The translations under genes were made by a program, and so were the position numbers. A DNA stretch of 64,000 nt from an uncultured Erythrobacter sp. (GTDB taxonomy: Bacteria; Pseudomonadota; Alphaproteobacteria; Sphingomonadales; Sphingomonadaceae). The stretch's first letter is position 1. Every line of letters begins with the position of its first letter. The notes under the pieces are model-generated. The model made no database searches. It saw only the letters and a program-made list of their open reading frames with translations, and was not told the origin of the DNA. The stretch lies in the NCBI GenBank assembly GCA_947488155.1, contig CANKYK010000001.1, positions 310,001 to 374,000 on the forward strand. The letters run 5' to 3'. Shown piece by piece: positions 1-8,547 of the stretch.

Positions 1-792
1 TTTGACGCCGTCCGCAGGCTGTCCCTCTTCCACCCAATCGGAGAGTGGAATCTCAACGCTCACAATATCGCCATCGCGGCGAAAGCTCTGGGCAACCGAA
101 TATTGGACCAGCTGCGTGTTTTCGATGAAAATATGCGGATCGCTGAGGCCCACCTCAGCAGGCAGCGGTATCGCCAAGCGCAGGTTCGTGCCCTCAACCG
201 CAAAACTCGCCTCCGCATCCAGCAGCGGCGCAATCTCTGCGCGCCAGCGGGCGAAATCGCCGCCTTGGCTTTCGCGCAAAACCGCATCCTGCGGCACGCA
301 CACTTTATCGGTGCAGGCGAGATATTCGACAAAGCCGGTGATCGGCTCGCGGGTCGTATTATCAACCTCGCCGGTCACGCGGATCGGCACGAGCACCGTG
401 TATGCACCCTTGTAGATGTGGTTCATCAGCTCGGTATCGACCAGCTGCTGCACAAATCGCTCTGGCACGGGATAGAGCGGCTCGCCCATCTCCCAGCGAT
501 CGGGCAGGTTCAGCCGCAATTGCATGCCCTGCCCCGCGTCGCCGGGGTTGGACCAATATCCGTGCCATTCCTCATTGCTGTTCGGATCCGGCGTAAACCT
601 CAGAGCGAGCAGCCATTCCTCGCCCGCGTTCGGCAGACCATCCGCGCGCAATTCCACGCTGATGTTCTCATCGCCAAACCGCGCCTCTGTCGGGATTGCG
701 CCATCCTGAGCTACCGCAGGCGAGACGGCGGCCACAAATGCAAGCAGCGCAAGCACCAGTGCAGCAAACCATAGCTTTGGTAGCGGGAACAT
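1..792 (-). CDS. DsbD/ScsB-like protein-disulfide reductase, N-terminal part (cut by window edge)
   Basis: Translating the minus strand from the ATG at 792 gives an open frame that leaves the window at base 1, so only about 264 N-terminal residues are present. Residues 1-29 are a signal peptide ending VSPAVAQ. The rest resembles the periplasmic N-terminal domain of DsbD/ScsB thiol:disulfide reductases, with the motif CTDKVC (C160 and C165) that would carry the exchangeable disulfide. In such proteins a membrane DsbD domain and a thioredoxin domain follow; those would lie outside the window. A GTG five codons upstream (807) is an alternative start. The long plus-strand frames over this region are shadows. 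The family call is from motif and layout only. Confidence 0.72.
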   Translation of the reverse strand, partial: MFPLPKLWFAALVLALLAFVAAVSPAVAQDGAIPTEARFGDENISVELRADGLPNAGEEWLLALRFTPDPNSNEEWHGYWSNPGDAGQGMQLRLNLPDRWEMGEPLYPVPERFVQQLVDTELMNHIYKGAYTVLVPIRVTGEVDNTTREPITGFVEYLACTDKVCVPQDAVLRESQGGDFARWRAEIAPLLDAEASFAVEGTNLRLAIPLPAEVGLSDPHIFIENTQLVQYSVAQSFRRDGDIVSVEIPLSDWVEEGQPADGVK

Positions 793-877
793 TCTTGCGT
801 CTATCACGGTCGAACCTCTAGGACTGTCGAACACTATTCGCAATCAAAGCGGTATAGGTTTCATAGAGGCAGGCAGA

Positions 878-2095
878 ATGACGAATGACACGCGCGATCT
901 TTTGATCCTTGGCGGCGGGCTGGTCGGCATGACCCTGGCGCTGACCGCTGCGCGCAAGGGCTTTTCCAGCCATGTCGTCGATCGCGCCAATCCCGATGAG
1001 CTGCTGAAGGAAGGGTTTGACGACCGCGCCACCGCGATCTCGACCGCCAGCTGGCAATTGTTCCGCAATATCGGCCTGGCGGAGGTGCTAGAGCCCTTGG
1101 CCTGCCCGATTGCGAGCATTGCCGTCACCGACCAAATGAAGCCAGGGCGGATCGACTTTCAGCCCGAGCCGCATGAGGGGTCGCTCGGGCGGATGCTGCC
1201 CAATCTCAGCCTGCGCCGGGCGATGTTTGAGGCGGCGGCGAAAGAGCCGCTGATCAATTGGGTTTCCGAAGCAAAGATCGCCGAGCGCCAGCGCAGCGAA
1301 TTTGGCGTCGCCGTGGTGCTGAGCGATGACACAAAGCTCAAAGCCAGCCTTATGGTAGCCGCCGAAGGGCGCAGCTCGCCCACCCGGACAGAGGCCGGGT
1401 TGGTGGTTGCCAATTGGGAATACAGCCACCGCGCGATCATCGCCGGGCTGACGCATGAAAAGCCGCATGACAATGTCGCTTGGGAGATTTTCTATCCCGC
1501 CGGGCCATTCGCATTGCTGCCGATGTTGGACGACGAGCAAGGTCGCCACCGGTCCTCTCTGGTGTGGACCGTAAGCGAAGATGACGCGGCGGGCTTTTTG
1601 AAATTGTCCGACCGCGCATTTCTGGCCGAGCTGGAAAAGCGCATGGGCGGAATGTTTGGCGCGATCACCAGCACGGGTGCACGCTCATCATGGCCATTGG
1701 GCTTTCATCACACCGCCAAAATCACCGGCGAGCGGCTGGCATTGGTCGGTGATGCCGCGCACGGCATTCACCCGATTGCCGGACAGGGGCTTAACCTTGG
1801 CCTGCGCGATGCCGCGACTTTGGTCGAAGTGCTTGAAGAAGGGCGGAGGATCGGCCTTGATCCCGGAGATCATCAAAGCCTGATGCGCTATGAAAACTGG
1901 CGCGGGCTTGATGCCTTTATGGTCGCAACCGCCACTGATGGGCTGACGCGCCTGTTCGGCGTGCCAGGCAAAGCGGCCTCTGCCGTGCGCCGGTTGGGAA
2001 TGGCCGGGGTCCAGCGCAGCGGCGTTTTAAAGCACTGGTTTATGGACGAGGCACGCGGCGTCTCCGGCGAATTGCCCGAGCTGCTGCGCGCTTAA
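878..2095 (+). CDS. UbiH/UbiF-family FAD-dependent hydroxylase (ubiquinone biosynthesis)
   Basis: The 405-residue protein opens with an FAD dinucleotide fold (GGGLVG, residues 12-17) and carries the second FAD motif GDAAHGIHPIAGQG near residue 291, the hallmark of the UbiH/UbiF/Coq6 group of class A flavoprotein monooxygenases. These add hydroxyl groups to the ubiquinone ring using NAD(P)H and O2, associated with the inner membrane. Length is typical. Its stop overlaps the stop of the convergent mitofilin-like gene. Which ring position it modifies cannot be told from sequence, because alphaproteobacterial UbiH, UbiF and UbiL are hard to separate by eye. Confidence 0.85.
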   Translation: MTNDTRDLLILGGGLVGMTLALTAARKGFSSHVVDRANPDELLKEGFDDRATAISTASWQLFRNIGLAEVLEPLACPIASIAVTDQMKPGRIDFQPEPHEGSLGRMLPNLSLRRAMFEAAAKEPLINWVSEAKIAERQRSEFGVAVVLSDDTKLKASLMVAAEGRSSPTRTEAGLVVANWEYSHRAIIAGLTHEKPHDNVAWEIFYPAGPFALLPMLDDEQGRHRSSLVWTVSEDDAAGFLKLSDRAFLAELEKRMGGMFGAITSTGARSSWPLGFHHTAKITGERLALVGDAAHGIHPIAGQGLNLGLRDAATLVEVLEEGRRIGLDPGDHQSLMRYENWRGLDAFMVATATDGLTRLFGVPGKAASAVRRLGMAGVQRSGVLKHWFMDEARGVSGELPELLRA

Positions 2096-3012
2096 TCTTC
2101 GCTGGTCGCCTCAACCGGACTCAATTGTTCCACTGCATTGCCGGCGCCATCACGCAAACGGCGCGGTTCAAGCACGGCGGCGGTTTCAATCGTGTCTAGC
2201 GCGTCCATTGCATTGCTGAAACGGGTGGCATCCGCGATCCAGTTTTCCGCGCTAGCTGCACCGGGCAGGTTTTGCACCTCAGCAATCGCCGCTTCCACCC
2301 GGCCGCTTTCCAGGAACAGACGGGCCCGGTCCAAACGGCGCTCCGGCTGGGGCGAAGGTGTGTCTTCGCGGCGGATCACGAACAATTCGCCAAACTCGCG
2401 GCGAATGTCGGCCCAAGAAGACACCTCGTCAGGCTCGGCCAGATCAGGGCCAAGGCCCTCTAGGCGCGCAAGCAATTGATCGAGCGTGATCGGGCGGCGC
2501 GAGAACGAGATGATGGTGCGCACCGCATTGGGCCAATTGTCGCCAAAACGCAGGCGCAATTGATCGGCAAGAAAGCCAAGCTCTGCCCCACGTTCAATCG
2601 CGCGGCGGGTCGCAAAGGCGATCAGCAGGCCCTCGGCCCGCGCAGCATTGCCAGCCGCCGCCTGTGCTTGCAGGTCCAGCCGGGAGAGGCGCTGCTCCGC
2701 TGCTGCCAAGCGTTGGTCGAGGCCTCCTTGCTGCTGAGCCAGACCTTCGACAGCCTCAACCTGCTCTTCGATTGCTTCGCTTGCCTCAGAGGTTGGCGTG
2801 GGCAACGTGGGCAGTTCCAACCCCGGCGTTTCTTCCGGGCTGGCGATCGCGACTGGCTCGTCTGTCGCTTCAACCGCAGCACTTTCATTATTGGCATTGT
2901 ACCAAACGATGTAGCCGATCAGCGCTCCTCCAGCGACGAAGGAGAACAGGGAGGCCAGCATTATTCCTTTGGATGAGCCGCTTTTGCGGCGACTGCCGAA
3001 TTTCGATTCCAT
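2092..3012 (-). CDS. Mitofilin/COG4223-like membrane protein
   Basis: The 306-residue protein has a short basic N-terminus (MESKFGSRRK), one transmembrane helix at about residues 17-37, an acidic Pro/Glu-rich stretch, a coiled-coil-like segment rich in Gln/Leu/Arg and a helical C-terminal domain. This layout matches the COG4223/mitofilin-like proteins found beside hemC-hemD in alphaproteobacteria. The frame is open further upstream, but the ATG at 3012 directly precedes the conserved N-terminus and is preferred. It lies downstream of hemD on the same strand with a gap of 67 bases, so probably one transcript. Its exact role is not established; homologues are linked to membrane shape or heme-pathway organisation. 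Confidence 0.75.
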   Translation of the reverse strand: MESKFGSRRKSGSSKGIMLASLFSFVAGGALIGYIVWYNANNESAAVEATDEPVAIASPEETPGLELPTLPTPTSEASEAIEEQVEAVEGLAQQQGGLDQRLAAAEQRLSRLDLQAQAAAGNAARAEGLLIAFATRRAIERGAELGFLADQLRLRFGDNWPNAVRTIISFSRRPITLDQLLARLEGLGPDLAEPDEVSSWADIRREFGELFVIRREDTPSPQPERRLDRARLFLESGRVEAAIAEVQNLPGAASAENWIADATRFSNAMDALDTIETAAVLEPRRLRDGAGNAVEQLSPVEATSED

Positions 3013-3079
3013 TGTAGTCCGTTCTGCGATCCGTTGCGCGCGGCCCATTTGGGGGCGAGCCACCGCTATATTTGCGCCG

Positions 3080-3763
3080 CTATTGCCACATGTCCTGCGC
3101 CATGGCCAGCAATTCGGCGTCGCTAGGGTGCGGTGCAGCGCGCGTCTCGGCCCATCCGGAGCCTGCGGCAGCGAGAATTCGTGGGCCAAGCGCAGCGAGG
3201 GAAATGTGCGACTTATCGAGACCTAAGCGGTCGCATTCCTTGGCAAAATGCCGTGCTGAGGATGCCGAATAGAGCAGCACAAGGGCAGGATCAGACAACT
3301 GCTTTGCCTGCTCATTGGTCATTGCAATTTCATGCATCCGATAGACCACTTTTTCGGTGATTGTGACGCCTTCGGGCAGGTTCAGAGTGATCCGCTCTTC
3401 ACCGCCGAGCCGCAGATAATGGATCGGAGCGACTGAAAGAGTGTCCAGCACATGTTGCAAACCGCCCTCGCCAGAGCGCGCCACTTTGAAACCCGCATCG
3501 CGTGCGGCTTCCGCGGTTGCCTGCCCTACCGCATGAACCGGCAAATGTGTAAGTTCGCTGAGCTTGGCCCCGCCATGACGAAAGGCATTGGCGCTGCCTA
3601 CGAGAAGCGCCTGCACCTGACTGGCATCCGGCATATCCCATGCGACCGGCTCAGCTACAGAAAGCGCGAATCCCTGGATAGGCAGGCCCAATTCCTCACC
3701 CAGCCCAAGCGTTGATGACAAACCCGGCTGTGGCCTAACCGCAATGATCGTCTGTGCTCTCAT
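3080..3763 (-). CDS. hemD: Uroporphyrinogen-III synthase
   Basis: The 227-residue protein would close and invert ring D of hydroxymethylbilane to give uroporphyrinogen III in heme, siroheme and cobalamin synthesis. Sequence support is the N-terminal VRPQPG motif, the central VGSANAF and VGQATAEAARDAGF segments, the late LLYSASSARHF stretch, and its position 16 bases after hemC on the same strand. HemD proteins diverge strongly, so position beside hemC is an important part of the call. The start at 3763 (MRAQTIIAVRPQPG) leaves the hemC stop intact; an upstream in-frame ATG at 3793 would overlap hemC. Confidence 0.88.
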   Translation of the reverse strand: MRAQTIIAVRPQPGLSSTLGLGEELGLPIQGFALSVAEPVAWDMPDASQVQALLVGSANAFRHGGAKLSELTHLPVHAVGQATAEAARDAGFKVARSGEGGLQHVLDTLSVAPIHYLRLGGEERITLNLPEGVTITEKVVYRMHEIAMTNEQAKQLSDPALVLLYSASSARHFAKECDRLGLDKSHISLAALGPRILAAAGSGWAETRAAPHPSDAELLAMAQDMWQ

Positions 3764-3779
3764 GGGCGGCTCATCCAGC

Positions 3780-4745
3780 CTAGCCAGCGCCATCAAAATG
3801 CGGACGTGTCCCCGGCCCAGCGCGCGACAACAGGTCCGCGGCCAACGCTTTGGCGGCTGCATTATCGCCAATGGCAAAGCGCGCTTCGCCCTCTACTCGC
3901 TCTGCCCCATCCGGGCTGAACAGGGCCGCGCGCATGGTGATGCTGTCTCCATCAGCCTCGCACAGGACCGCAACCGGGCTGTGGCAGGTTCCGCCGAGCG
4001 CCTTCAACAGCGCGCGCTCCGCCAGAACTTCAGCGCGGGTGTGAGGGTGATCAATCGCGGCAATCGCTTTCAAAGCAGCATCATTGCCCAGCGCGCATTC
4101 AATCCCAATCGCGCCCTGAGAGGCCGCCGGGATCCATTCGTCTGTCTCCAGCGGAGTGCCTACACCCGTCTCGCCCAAACGCTCCAATCCGGCTGCCGCG
4201 AGGAAGGTCACATCCGCCTCGCCTGCTTGTAGCTTGGCCAGCCGAGTCGCGACGTTCCCGCGAAACGTCACCACCTCAAGGTCGGGGCGTTGATTGAGCA
4301 ATTGAGAGGCCCGTCGCGGCGCGCTGGTGCCCACCTTCGACCCGGGCGGGATCGCGGCAATACTGCTCGCCCCGATCAGCACATCGCGGCGGTCTGCACG
4401 CGGCAAAAATGCCGCCATTACAAAGTCATCGGGCCGGATCGTTTCAACATCTTTAAGCGAATGCACCGCTGCATCAATCTGTCCCTCGGCCAGCCATTGA
4501 TCCAGTTCCTTGGTCCAGAGTGCCTTACCGCCAATATCAGCGAGCGGGCGATCCTGTATCTTGTCACCGCTGGCGCGCACCGGCACCAGCTCCACCTGGC
4601 CCTCGCTCCAACCGTGAGCCTCGCACAGCCGCCGCCGCGTCTCATAAGCCTGCACCATTGCAAGCGGAGATTCGCGTGTTCCAAGCCGCATGTGAATGGG
4701 GTTTGCGGCACTCGCCGCTGTGCTGTGATCGTCAGGCTGGCTCAT
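3780..4745 (-). CDS. hemC: Porphobilinogen deaminase (hydroxymethylbilane synthase)
   Basis: This 321-residue protein polymerises four porphobilinogens into hydroxymethylbilane using a dipyrromethane cofactor. It shows the family N-terminus RLGTRESPLAMVQA, the substrate loop GDKIQDRPLADIGGKALWTKEL, HSLKDVET, the DVLIG loop and the cofactor-attachment segment LGGTCHSPVAV with the anchoring cysteine. Length is normal. The start at 4745 is the second of three close ATGs, and the true one may be any of them. It leads a hemC-hemD-mitofilin transcript and is divergent from tsaD, with only 44 bases between the two starts, so both promoters sit in a very short region. Confidence 0.95.
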   Translation of the reverse strand: MSQPDDHSTAASAANPIHMRLGTRESPLAMVQAYETRRRLCEAHGWSEGQVELVPVRASGDKIQDRPLADIGGKALWTKELDQWLAEGQIDAAVHSLKDVETIRPDDFVMAAFLPRADRRDVLIGASSIAAIPPGSKVGTSAPRRASQLLNQRPDLEVVTFRGNVATRLAKLQAGEADVTFLAAAGLERLGETGVGTPLETDEWIPAASQGAIGIECALGNDAALKAIAAIDHPHTRAEVLAERALLKALGGTCHSPVAVLCEADGDSITMRAALFSPDGAERVEGEARFAIGDNAAAKALAADLLSRAGPGTRPHFDGAG

Positions 4746-4789
4746 AGGCATGCTTGCTCTAACCACCTAAGCGACTAAGGAAAAGCGGC

Positions 4790-5854
4790 ATGAGTGAATT
4801 GCCGTCAATCATAACAGACAATCCCACGGTGCTTGGGATCGAGTCCAGCTGTGATGAGACAGCGGTTGCAATCGTGCGCGGCGACCGAACAATCATTGCT
4901 GAGCGGATCGCCAGCCAAGAGGCAGAGCATGCGCCCTATGGCGGGGTCGTGCCTGAAATTGCAGCCCGCGCCCATGCAGAGCGCCTCGCCCCTATGCTAG
5001 AGGCAGTGATGGCGGATGCGGATATGACGCTGGAGGATGTCGATGCGATTGCCGCCACCGCTGGCCCCGGTCTGATCGGTGGAGTGATGGTCGGCCTGGT
5101 CAGTGCAAAGGCGCTGGCCATGGCATCAGACAAGCCGTTGATCGCGGTCAATCATCTGGAGGGGCACGCGTTGTCACCGCGCCTCGCCGATCCTGACTTG
5201 GGCTTTCCTTATCTGCTGCTGCTCGTATCGGGCGGGCATTGCCAAATCCTGTTGGTGGAAGGCGTCGGCGAGTATCGCCGCCTCGCAACCACGATTGATG
5301 ATGCTTTGGGTGAGGCGTTCGACAAGACCGCGAAGATCCTAGGTCTCGGCTATCCCGGCGGGCCGAAAGTGGAGAAGCTCGCGCTCACCGGCGATGCCTC
5401 GGCTGTTTCCCTGCCCCGCCCGCTCAAGGGATCAAAGGAACCACATTTCTCCTTCGCTGGCCTCAAGAGCGCGGTCTTGCGGGCCTATGACAGCGGTGAG
5501 CACCGGTCCGAAGACATAGCCGCGAGTTTTCAGCAGGCAGCGATCGACTGCCTGATTGACCGGTTGAGCCACGCTCTCAAAGACCTGGAAACGCCCCCTT
5601 CTCTCGTCGTTGCTGGCGGCGTTGCCGCCAACACCGCGATCCGATCCGCGCTTGAAGCCTTCGCTAACAAGCATCACATGCGCTTTGCCGCGCCGCCCTT
5701 GGCGCTGTGTACAGATAACGCCGCGATGATCGCTTGGGCCGGGTGTGAACGCATGCCGCTGGAGCAGTCTGATCCACTCGATTTCAAGGCGCGCCCGCGC
5801 TGGCCGCTCGATCCAGAGGCCGAAAAGGCCCGCGGCGCAGGAGTGAAAGCATAA
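4790..5854 (+). CDS. tsaD: tRNA N6-adenosine threonylcarbamoyltransferase
   Basis: The 354-residue protein belongs to the Kae1/TsaD/Qri7 family, which transfers threonylcarbamoyl to A37 of ANN-decoding tRNAs together with TsaB and TsaE. Visible hallmarks are the [13 protein letters not shown]-terminus, the metal-binding HLEGH motif near residue 121, LLVSGGHCQ, the glycine-rich [13 protein letters not shown] and the late [12 protein letters not shown] segment. Length is standard. It shares one base with the gpsA start (TAATG), a usual translational coupling, and it is divergent from hemC. Confidence 0.97.
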   Translation: MSELPSIITDNPTVLGIESSCDETAVAIVRGDRTIIAERIASQEAEHAPYGGVVPEIAARAHAERLAPMLEAVMADADMTLEDVDAIAATAGPGLIGGVMVGLVSAKALAMASDKPLIAVNHLEGHALSPRLADPDLGFPYLLLLVSGGHCQILLVEGVGEYRRLATTIDDALGEAFDKTAKILGLGYPGGPKVEKLALTGDASAVSLPRPLKGSKEPHFSFAGLKSAVLRAYDSGEHRSEDIAASFQQAAIDCLIDRLSHALKDLETPPSLVVAGGVAANTAIRSALEAFANKHHMRFAAPPLALCTDNAAMIAWAGCERMPLEQSDPLDFKARPRWPLDPEAEKARGAGVKA

Positions 5855-6870
5855 TGACGGCTCTTTCCACGATTGGCGTGATTGGTGCAGGCGCTTGGGG
5901 AACGGCTCTGGCGCAAATGCTCAGCACTGATGGGCGCGATGTGCTGCTGTGGGCCTATGAGGCGGACTTGGTCGATGCGATCAATTCAGAGCACAGCAAC
6001 GCGCTGTACCTGCCATCGGCAACGCTTTCTCCCGCTATTCGCGCGACCAATGACCTTGACGATCTGGCAGAGCTGGACACGGTACTGGCGGTAACACCGG
6101 CGCAAAACCTTGGCCCGGTCCTGTCGCAATTGCCAAAGGCACCGCGTGACCTGGTGCTGTGTTCTAAAGGCATTGATGCGGGCACGGGTCAGCTAATGAA
6201 TGAGGTTGCCAAAGCCGCCTGTCCGGCGAGCGACATCGCCGTCCTATCCGGCCCGACATTTGCGCACGAAGTCGCAGACGGCCTGCCCACGGCTGTCACG
6301 CTCGCTTGTGGCGGCGGCAATTCGCAGTGGGAGCGCCTCTCACCAGAAATCGCTCGGCCTTCCTTCCGCCCCTATTACACCCATGATGTGACCGGCGCAG
6401 AGATCGGCGGCGCAATCAAGAATGTCCTGGCGATTGCCTGCGGCGTGGTGGATGGCCTGGCGCTGGGCCAGAATGCGCGCGCCGCCCTGATCGCGCGGGG
6501 CTATGCCGAAATGCTGCGCTTTGGCGAGACGCTGGGCGCAGAGGCTGAAACGCTAGCAGGGCTGTGCGGTCTGGGTGATCTGGTGCTCACCTGCTCCTCC
6601 ACCTCCAGCCGCAATTTCTCGCTCGGCAAGGCCCTTGGCGAAGGCGGGTCCGCCGCTGATCTGATGGCGGATCGCCGCACCGTTGCAGAAGGGGCGCACA
6701 CCGCGCCAGTTCTCAAGCGTTTGGCCGAGGAACGCGGCATCACAATGCCCATCGTTATCGCGGTCAATGCAATCCTCGCCGGGGAAAGCCCGCGCGCCGC
6801 AGTCGCCAACTTGCTCGCTCGTCCGCTAAAGGCGGAGCAAGAACGCGAGAACAGGAACCATCAGGCTTGA
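5854..6870 (+). CDS. gpsA: NAD(P)-dependent glycerol-3-phosphate dehydrogenase
   Basis: The 338-residue cytosolic enzyme reduces dihydroxyacetone phosphate to sn-glycerol-3-phosphate for phospholipid synthesis. Its Rossmann motif GAGAWGTALA is at the N-terminus, followed by the catalytic-lysine segment GGAIKNVLAIACG, RGYAEMLRFGE and the substrate motif CGLGDLVLTC. The start codon overlaps the tsaD stop and its stop overlaps the TTG start of the next gene, so tsaD, gpsA and the flippase-like gene form a tight operon. Confidence 0.96.
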   Translation: MTALSTIGVIGAGAWGTALAQMLSTDGRDVLLWAYEADLVDAINSEHSNALYLPSATLSPAIRATNDLDDLAELDTVLAVTPAQNLGPVLSQLPKAPRDLVLCSKGIDAGTGQLMNEVAKAACPASDIAVLSGPTFAHEVADGLPTAVTLACGGGNSQWERLSPEIARPSFRPYYTHDVTGAEIGGAIKNVLAIACGVVDGLALGQNARAALIARGYAEMLRFGETLGAEAETLAGLCGLGDLVLTCSSTSSRNFSLGKALGEGGSAADLMADRRTVAEGAHTAPVLKRLAEERGITMPIVIAVNAILAGESPRAAVANLLARPLKAEQERENRNHQA

Positions 6871-8438
6871 GCCTACCCCCAGTCTCATCTCCGCCGCCAG
6901 CCAGCGGAGCAGCCAGCACACCCGGCGATGACAACGCCGATATGCAGGCGTTGGCCAAAGGCGGCCGGACCAATTTCTTTGGCTTCATCCTGAGGCTGGT
7001 TGCCCGGCTTCCTTTCCTGTTTATCGCTGGGCGGCTTTACGGAATTGACGCGGTTGGCCGGTTTGCCTCCGCGCTTGTCCTGATCGAAATCCTCGGGCTT
7101 GTCTGTTCTCTCGGCGAAAAACGCGGGCTGGCTCAGCGCCTGACCGAAGGCACAGATGACGAAGGCCCAGAGGCCGAGCGAGCCAAGGTCAACCTCGTGT
7201 TCGACGGGATGCTCATCGCGCTGATCTTGTCCGCATTCGCTGGCCTGTTCCTGTGGCTGTTCCCGGTCGTGATGTTCCCGAACGGAATGAACAGCGAATA
7301 TGATATCTGGTTGATCGCGGCGATCCCGGCCTTCGCACTCACAGAAATTCTGCTGGCCGCGCAGGCATACAAGTACGACATCGCCACCACTGTGCGCGCC
7401 CGCGCCGTTGTGGAGCCATGGACGATATCGATCATGGCAGGTGTATTCTTCTACCTACCGCTCTACAGCGGCATACCTGAGTTTCGCGAAGCTGGCCTAG
7501 CGCTTGCGTTTATCTGCTCGATTTACGCCGCATTGTTGACCGCCGCATGGTCATTCCTGCGCAGCTATGGATTGCCGAGCGGCTGGCGCCCCCGCCCACG
7601 CTATATGTGGAAAGTGACCGCCCGCGCTCTGCCGCTGATGGGCGCAGATGCGGTCGAATGGGGCACGCGCCGGGTCGATATCTTCATCCTCGGCTTCTTT
7701 GCCTCGCCCGCCGCCGTCGCGGTCTATTACATGGCTCAGCAGATCGCGAGCCTGCCGCAGAAGCTCAAAACCAGCTTTGAGCCGGTGCTTGGCCCTGTCA
7801 TTACCAAAAATCTAAAGAGCAAGAACTATGCCGCTATCGCTGCGCAGGTACGCCAGGTTGGCTTCTGGATCATCGCCGCTCAGGCTGCCATTGCCCTAGC
7901 GCTAGGCGTACCGGGCGAAGGCGTTATGGGCCTGATCGGACCGCAATATGTTGGCGGCACTGGCGCATTGGCCTTCCTGCTTGCCGCAGAGGTCGCCGCC
8001 GCCATGGCGGTCGTCTCGGAAAGCGTGCTGGTCTATATTGCGCGCAAACGGAACCTGCTGATCTCAGTTTGCACAATCGCGTTGCAGGCCGCGCTCACCA
8101 TCGGGATCATTAAGGGGGTTGAGCACCTCGGGTTTTCCGAGCCGTTCAAAGCCGCTGGCGCAGCGCTCGCTTTGCTGATCGCGTTGGGCTGCGCGAGCCT
8201 AGTCAAAGCGCTGCTGCTCAAGAAATTGCTGAAGGCCCCAGTCAGCAACTGGCGCTGGGCCTTGGTCTGGGCCGCTGCGCCCGCCGTGGTGGTTGGCACA
8301 GCGGCCACATGGCTGCCGGAATGGGCCGAGCTGTTGTTCGGTATTCCGGCGATCCTGCTTACGTTCGGTTGGGTCATCTGGCGGCGCGGATTTGGTGAGG
8401 AAGATCGCCTGTTGTTCCGCAAGAATGTTGGCGGATAA
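6867..8438 (+). CDS. Polysaccharide-flippase-like multi-pass membrane protein
   Basis: The predicted protein has a Pro/Ala-rich cytoplasmic N-terminus and then roughly 12-14 hydrophobic helices, with the arrangement seen in Wzx/MATE-like oligosaccharide flippases (for example MGADAVEWGTRRVDIFILG followed by AVYYMAQQIASLPQKLK). Such proteins move lipid-linked saccharides across the inner membrane. It begins either at a TTG overlapping the gpsA stop by four bases (6867, 523 residues) or at the ATG at 6942, which lies nearer to the first conserved helix. Its substrate is unknown, and no other surface-polysaccharide genes are adjacent. Confidence 0.75.
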   Translation: MSLPPVSSPPPASGAASTPGDDNADMQALAKGGRTNFFGFILRLVARLPFLFIAGRLYGIDAVGRFASALVLIEILGLVCSLGEKRGLAQRLTEGTDDEGPEAERAKVNLVFDGMLIALILSAFAGLFLWLFPVVMFPNGMNSEYDIWLIAAIPAFALTEILLAAQAYKYDIATTVRARAVVEPWTISIMAGVFFYLPLYSGIPEFREAGLALAFICSIYAALLTAAWSFLRSYGLPSGWRPRPRYMWKVTARALPLMGADAVEWGTRRVDIFILGFFASPAAVAVYYMAQQIASLPQKLKTSFEPVLGPVITKNLKSKNYAAIAAQVRQVGFWIIAAQAAIALALGVPGEGVMGLIGPQYVGGTGALAFLLAAEVAAAMAVVSESVLVYIARKRNLLISVCTIALQAALTIGIIKGVEHLGFSEPFKAAGAALALLIALGCASLVKALLLKKLLKAPVSNWRWALVWAAAPAVVVGTAATWLPEWAELLFGIPAILLTFGWVIWRRGFGEEDRLLFRKNVGG

Positions 8439-8547
8439 AGAGCCTTCAAACCCTGCCTGTTTGACCGCACCTACTGCACGTTCAGTCACGATTAACGCCC
8501 AAAAGCAGAGCTTTGTGCTTCGTGGGTTATTGTGGGGAGTCGTGAAA

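Noticed and set aside
103..774. Long plus-strand open frame of 223 codons at the left edge
   Set aside because: It is the shadow of the minus-strand DsbD-like gene, which has a signal peptide and the CTDKVC motif; the plus frame has no recognisable domain.
8293..8547. Upstream extension of the VWA lipoprotein frame by 85 codons
   Set aside because: The extension overlaps the flippase gene and lacks any pattern, while the ATG at 8548 begins a perfect lipoprotein signal.
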